Below are positions 60,890 through 64,000 of a stretch of 64,000 nt of DNA, in pieces. Below the pieces are notes generated by a model that searched no databases, was not told where the DNA came from, and saw only the letters and a list, made by a program, of their open reading frames with translations. A program made the translations under genes and the position numbers. The DNA is from Phycisphaerae bacterium (lineage in GTDB: Bacteria > Planctomycetota > Phycisphaerae > UBA1845 > UTPLA1). The stretch's first letter is position 1, and each line of letters begins with the position of its first letter. Where the stretch lies: positions 62,001 to 126,000 of the forward strand of contig JAKLKO010000006.1 of NCBI GenBank assembly GCA_023150615.1, read 5' to 3'.

Positions 60890-61671
60890 ATTCCGCGCCG
60901 AGCACCGTTGAATCCGCGCAGACGCTTCCGGCGCCCGTCGATGTGCTCGGCTACGCACTGCGTCCGCTGCGAGAGGACGAGCTGATCGAATTTCTGATTC
61001 AGGCGTCGCGCCAGCGGCGTACGACCACGGTCGCATACCTCAACACGCACGTGTGGAATCTTGCCCGGAAGGACGAGTCGCTTCGCACGGCGTTGACTGA
61101 AATGTCGGTTCTGTACGCTGACGGGATGTCGTTCGTGTGGGCCGCGCGGGTGCTCGGCGCGACGCTTCCGGAGCGGCTGAGTTCGGCCGACTATTTCGAG
61201 CGGCTGGTCCAACGCTGTGCCGATGAGTCCGTGTCGATCTTCCTGTTGGGCGGGGCTCCTGGCGTTGCGGAGCGTGCCGCGGCACGCCTGACCGAGCACT
61301 TTCCTGCGGTGCGAATCGTCGGGACCGAGAACGGCTATTTTCCGGAGACCCGGGCGGCAGAGGTCACGGCCCGCGTTCGGAATTCGCGTCCGGACCTGCT
61401 GATTGTGGGAATGGGCACGCCCCGGCAGGAGGTTTGGCTCAACAGGCATGCGAATTCGCTCGATGTTCCGGTATGCTGGTGCGTCGGGGCTCTGATGGAT
61501 TATCTGGCCGGGGCGGAGCGACGTGCTCCGCGTTGGGTATCGCGAACGGGTCTTGAGTGGCTGTTTCGGCTTAGCGTGAACCCGCGCGGCAAGTGGCGCC
61601 GCTACCTGGTCGGCAATCCGCGGTTCGCGTGGCACGTGTTGCGGGCCCGATTTCGCGCCGGAAGGCATTGA
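60886..61671 (+). CDS. WecG/TagA/CpsF-type glycosyltransferase (GT26)
   Basis: A 261-residue transferase of a distinct fold that adds N-acetylmannosaminuronic acid or a related sugar to a polyprenyl-diphosphate sugar. It carries the family marks YLNTHVWNLARK, VLYADGMSFVWAARVLG, SIFLLGGAPGVAERAAARL, VGMGTPRQEVWLNRH, and the C-terminal stretch VGALMDYLAGAERRAPRW with RTGLEWLFRL. The GTG start overlaps the previous stop (GTGA) and is served by GGAGG. Such enzymes act on the second sugar of the repeat, directly after the phosphoglycosyl transferase encoded next. Confidence 0.9.
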   Translation: MNSAPSTVESAQTLPAPVDVLGYALRPLREDELIEFLIQASRQRRTTTVAYLNTHVWNLARKDESLRTALTEMSVLYADGMSFVWAARVLGATLPERLSSADYFERLVQRCADESVSIFLLGGAPGVAERAAARLTEHFPAVRIVGTENGYFPETRAAEVTARVRNSRPDLLIVGMGTPRQEVWLNRHANSLDVPVCWCVGALMDYLAGAERRAPRWVSRTGLEWLFRLSVNPRGKWRRYLVGNPRFAWHVLRARFRAGRH

Positions 61672-61686
61672 GGCGGGGGCGAGGCG

Positions 61687-62385
61687 ATGGCCTCATCGAA
61701 AGCTACGACGACGGACTGGGCGGCTCACGGGGCGCAGACGTTGCCCGCGTCGTGGCCCGGCGTCTCTTCGGCGCGGGATCGTGCATACGAAATCGCGAAG
61801 CGCGCGGTCGACGTCGTCGGATCGCTGATCGCACTGGCCTTGTTCCTTCCCGTCATGGCGCTGGCGGCAGTCCTTGTGATGCTGACGTCGCCGGGGCCGG
61901 TCTTTTTCCGACAGTCGCGCGCCGGCCGGTACGGCAAGCCGTTCCGCATGTACAAGTTCCGCTCCATGGTGGAAAGCGCCGAGGACGACAAGGAGCTGTT
62001 CCGCACGTTCAACGAACTGCCGACCGGGCCCTGCTTCAAGATCAAGCACGACCCGCGCGTGACGTGGGTCGGCCGCCACCTTCGCCGTTCCAGCATTGAC
62101 GAGCTTCCGCAACTACTGAACGTCTTGCTCGGGGACATGAGTCTCGTCGGACCGCGGCCGCTGCCGCTCGACGAGGTCCGTTACGACACCCCGGATCAGA
62201 TACTGCGGATGTCCGTCAAGCCTGGGCTGACGTGCCTGTGGCAGATCTCCGGCCGCACCGAGATTCCGTACGAGGAGTGGCTGGCGCTTGACGTCTGGTA
62301 CATCCGCAACCGGACCTTCGTGCTCGATCTCCAGATCATGCTGAAGACGCTGCCCGCGATCTTGACGGGCCACGGCGCGTATTGA
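61687..62385 (+). CDS. Undecaprenyl-phosphate sugar phosphotransferase (monotopic phosphoglycosyl transferase)
   Basis: A 232-residue initiating transferase that puts a sugar phosphate onto undecaprenyl phosphate. It has only the catalytic part of WbaP/WcaJ-type proteins: one hydrophobic re-entrant helix (IALALFLPVMALAAVLVML), the start KRAVDVVGSL, SPGPVFFRQSRAG, MYKFRSM, the catalytic Asp-Glu pair in RRSSIDELPQLLNV, DMSLVGPRPL, and PGLTCLWQISGR. The N-terminal four-helix region of full-length family members is absent, as in PglC-type enzymes. It is the last gene of the exopolysaccharide cluster, 15 bp after the GT26 gene, and the step it catalyses comes first in the pathway. Confidence 0.9.
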   Translation: MASSKATTTDWAAHGAQTLPASWPGVSSARDRAYEIAKRAVDVVGSLIALALFLPVMALAAVLVMLTSPGPVFFRQSRAGRYGKPFRMYKFRSMVESAEDDKELFRTFNELPTGPCFKIKHDPRVTWVGRHLRRSSIDELPQLLNVLLGDMSLVGPRPLPLDEVRYDTPDQILRMSVKPGLTCLWQISGRTEIPYEEWLALDVWYIRNRTFVLDLQIMLKTLPAILTGHGAY

Positions 62386-62413
62386 CCGCGTCGCGTGCGA
62401 TGGGATCATCGAT

Positions 62414-62863
62414 TCAGCCGCTCCCTCGCCCATCCGCCTCCTCGCTGTTGCAGGAGGTCTCGAACGGGTCGTACTCCAGCTCGATCGTAAAGAGCCGCGT
62501 CGGGTCGATCTGGACGTGGCGCGCATCGAGGTCCACCAGCACCGGCTCGATTGCGTCGCGAAGGCGTCGACGAAACTCCGGGATGTTCAGCCCCATGAAG
62601 ACGGTCGGCAGGGTGTCGAAGAGCGCTCCGGAGGAGATGAAGACCTTCCGGACGCCCGCGGCCCGGCCGCGCCGGAGCAGTTCGAGCGTTACGGCGCTCT
62701 GAATGATCGCACGGTAGTACTGCTCGCGCCGCCGATGCAGGACCGTCCGCCAGTTCTCCTCCCACGCATCATGGGCCTCGAAGAACTGCCCCTCGTTGAA
62801 CAGCCGAATTCCCTCGAAATAGATGCGGCGCTCCTCCGCGAGATGTTCGGCGCGTTGCGACAT
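62414..62863 (-). CDS. DUF309 family protein
   Basis: A 149-residue helical protein. It carries the family core FNEGQFFEAHDAWEENWRTV followed by YYRAIIQSAVTLELLRRGR, in which the Glu-Ala-His and the Gln are conserved. Function is unknown in the family. Residues after about 80 diverge, with a segment LFDTLPTVFMGLNIPEFRRR. It is convergent with the exopolysaccharide cluster and 5 bp after the phosphodiesterase gene, with which it is likely cotranscribed. Confidence 0.75.
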   Translation of the reverse strand: MSQRAEHLAEERRIYFEGIRLFNEGQFFEAHDAWEENWRTVLHRRREQYYRAIIQSAVTLELLRRGRAAGVRKVFISSGALFDTLPTVFMGLNIPEFRRRLRDAIEPVLVDLDARHVQIDPTRLFTIELEYDPFETSCNSEEADGRGSG

Positions 62864-62868
62864 GGCCT

Positions 62869-63366
62869 TCAGGTCACCGCGCGACCGTGGAGATCGAGGA
62901 AGACAAGCTCATCGCGGGCGAGGTCGAGCAGCGCGACGGTCTTGGTGATCGCGCGGTGCAGGGCGCCGGGGTTGATGATTCGCACCGCGCCGACGCGTCG
63001 CTCACCGTACACGTGCGTGTGACCGTGGAAGATGTAGCGCGGCGATTCGCCATCGAGCGCCGTGCGGAACTCGCGCTCGTGGCCGTGAAACATCCGGATC
63101 TCGCGCCCCGCGAGCTCGACACGCACGGGGACCTCCGGCCACGGGAGTCCGAGCGAGCGGACGTAACGGCGCGTCGCGGCGCCCGGGTGATCGCAGTTTC
63201 CCCAGACGAAATAGGCGTTGCGCCCCGCGAGCAGATCCAGCACGCGGTCGTCGCAGACGTCGCCGCAGTGGAAAAACGCGCACGCGCCGCGCCCTTCCAA
63301 CAGCGCGATGGCCTTCGCTGTCGTGGCAGCGTCACCGTGACTGTCCGACATGATACCGACGATCAT
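62869..63366 (-). CDS. YfcE-type metallophosphoesterase
   Basis: A 165-residue calcineurin-like phosphodiesterase. All metal-site motifs are present: MSDSHGD (D8, H10), FFHCGDVCDD (D36), VWGNCDHP (N57), MFHGHEREF and FHGHTHVYGE, ending NPGALHRA. The family hydrolyses simple phosphodiesters in vitro, and its physiological substrate is usually unknown. ATG 63364-63366 is chosen since the first strand begins immediately; the frame is open far upstream but into sequence unlike the family. The CNNM-type gene is transcribed divergently from 154 bases away. Confidence 0.85.
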   Translation of the reverse strand: MIVGIMSDSHGDAATTAKAIALLEGRGACAFFHCGDVCDDRVLDLLAGRNAYFVWGNCDHPGAATRRYVRSLGLPWPEVPVRVELAGREIRMFHGHEREFRTALDGESPRYIFHGHTHVYGERRVGAVRIINPGALHRAITKTVALLDLARDELVFLDLHGRAVT

Positions 63367-63519
63367 GCGATACCCGGTGCGTTCGAATGCCGAGGCGCGC
63401 GCGAGGGGCAGAGTATAGCCACCGGCGCGCGGCTTGTCAGGCAGATGCCGCGGGCCATCGCCGCGCCGCGGCGCCGGCGCTTTGCCGTGATCCGACGCCG
63501 CGGGTATCGTGCGGACGAG

Positions 63520-64000
63520 ATGTTCGCAGCGCCGCTGTGGTTGCAACTCTGCCTCGTTCCGCTGCTCATCGGACTGAATGCGTTTTTCGTTGCCGCCGAG
63601 TACGCCGTGGTCACCATCCGGCGCACGCGCGTCGAGGAGCTTCGTCAGCTCGGCCTCGGTCCGGCCCGCGTCCTGGCCCGACTCAAGACCGACATGGGGG
63701 GGTCCCTCGCGACGATCCAGATCTGCATCACGGCAACCAACCTTTTGATCGGCGCGGTCGCCGAGCCGACCATGACGAGCGTGCTGGTCCGCGTGCTGTC
63801 TCCGCTCGGATGGATCGTTCCGATGCACGTCGCGCGTCCTGCCGCGCTGGCCGCCGGTCTGCTCATCGTCACCTTCTTCACCGTCGTCCTGAGCGAGCTG
63901 CTGCCGAAGGCGCTGACGCTCCAGCACACCGAGCGTATCGCCTTCGTCGTTGCGCGGCCGGTCGCTGTTCTCCGCGTGGTCTGTGCCCCGCTGGTTGTCG
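63520..64000 (+). CDS. CNNM/DUF21 domain transporter-like protein (HlyC/CorC family), N-terminal part
   Basis: An open frame from ATG 63520 that runs off the window after 160 codons. The product begins with hydrophobic helix WLQLCLVPLLIGLNAFFVAA and continues EYAVVTIRRTRVEELRQLG, then LATIQICITATNLLIGAVAE and FFTVVLSELLPKALTLQHTE. These are the first helices of a DUF21/CNNM membrane domain, with the conserved Glu-Leu-x-Pro-Lys turn. Relatives carry CBS and CorC domains behind and are implicated in magnesium or cobalt efflux. The start could lie further upstream, because the frame extends back. Confidence 0.8.
   Translation, partial: MFAAPLWLQLCLVPLLIGLNAFFVAAEYAVVTIRRTRVEELRQLGLGPARVLARLKTDMGGSLATIQICITATNLLIGAVAEPTMTSVLVRVLSPLGWIVPMHVARPAALAAGLLIVTFFTVVLSELLPKALTLQHTERIAFVVARPVAVLRVVCAPLVV

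Noticed and set aside
1-64000. CRISPR arrays, insertion sequences, tRNA or rRNA genes, integrase or phage structural genes
   Set aside because: None were seen on reading both strands; the CII-like gene alone does not indicate a prophage.

Overview
The window is visibly GC-rich, gene-dense bacterial DNA, and several features point to the Planctomycetota. These are an H-x9-DG C-terminus on the partial first gene, a small protein with the planctomycete-style C-x2-C-G-Y-[DE]-L-x-G-N ribbon motif, a Ser/Thr kinase next to an FHA-like protein and an ECF sigma factor with a C-terminal Cys extension, and a gram-negative envelope gene set (LptD-like protein, GmhA, Wza). Class level (for example Phycisphaerae) is only a guess. 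I saw no rRNA, tRNA, CRISPR array, insertion sequence or phage block; the window reads as ordinary chromosome.

Layout: 1-3827 holds the end of a prepilin-like protein and three minus-strand envelope/sugar genes (gmhA, GT2, polytopic membrane protein). 3921-11592 is a plus-strand acyl-CoA block: two acyl-CoA dehydrogenases, thiolase, 3-hydroxybutyryl-CoA dehydrogenase, enoyl-CoA hydratase and a B12-dependent acyl-CoA mutase large subunit. The mutase carries the Phe/Gln pair of isobutyryl-CoA mutases rather than the Tyr/Arg pair of methylmalonyl-CoA mutases, so the block could convert isobutyryl-CoA to butyryl-CoA and then to two acetyl-CoA. 11645-14221 holds a small lipoprotein, an M24 peptidase and rsmA. 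14339-20503 is a signalling group: CII-like regulator, FHA-like protein, membrane Ser/Thr kinase, ECF sigma factor.

20517-31005 carries a mixed-type phosphofructokinase, a GT-C-like membrane protein, PolX-PHP, a small membrane protein candidate, a receiver-like protein, a TPR/HEAT protein, and an overlapping histidine kinase / receiver-GGDEF pair. 31084-48619 is mostly minus strand housekeeping (GH10-like protein, class V aminotransferase, FtsK, GHMP-fold protein, BFN-domain protein, ValS, zinc ribbon, LptD-like protein), with dnaE on the plus strand. 49100-62385 is a plus-strand Wzx/Wzy-type exopolysaccharide cluster: SPOR/TPR lipoprotein, Wza, Wzz, a P-loop-deficient CpsD-like protein, O-antigen ligase/polymerase, flippase, GT2-GT4 fusion, GT4, WecG/TagA-type transferase and a phosphoglycosyl transferase. 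DUF309 and YfcE-type phosphodiesterase genes and the start of a CNNM/DUF21 transporter gene close the window.

Three themes recur. Several proteins keep the fold of an enzyme but have lost its signature residues (GHMP kinase, CpsD-like ATPase, GH10-like protein). Several good promoters end only 6-9 bases before a start codon, suggesting leaderless or nearly leaderless mRNAs (M24 peptidase, PolX, ValS). The kinase domain of the Ser/Thr kinase has strikingly different glycine codon use from the rest of its own gene. All functional calls come from reading motifs by eye; no database search was run.
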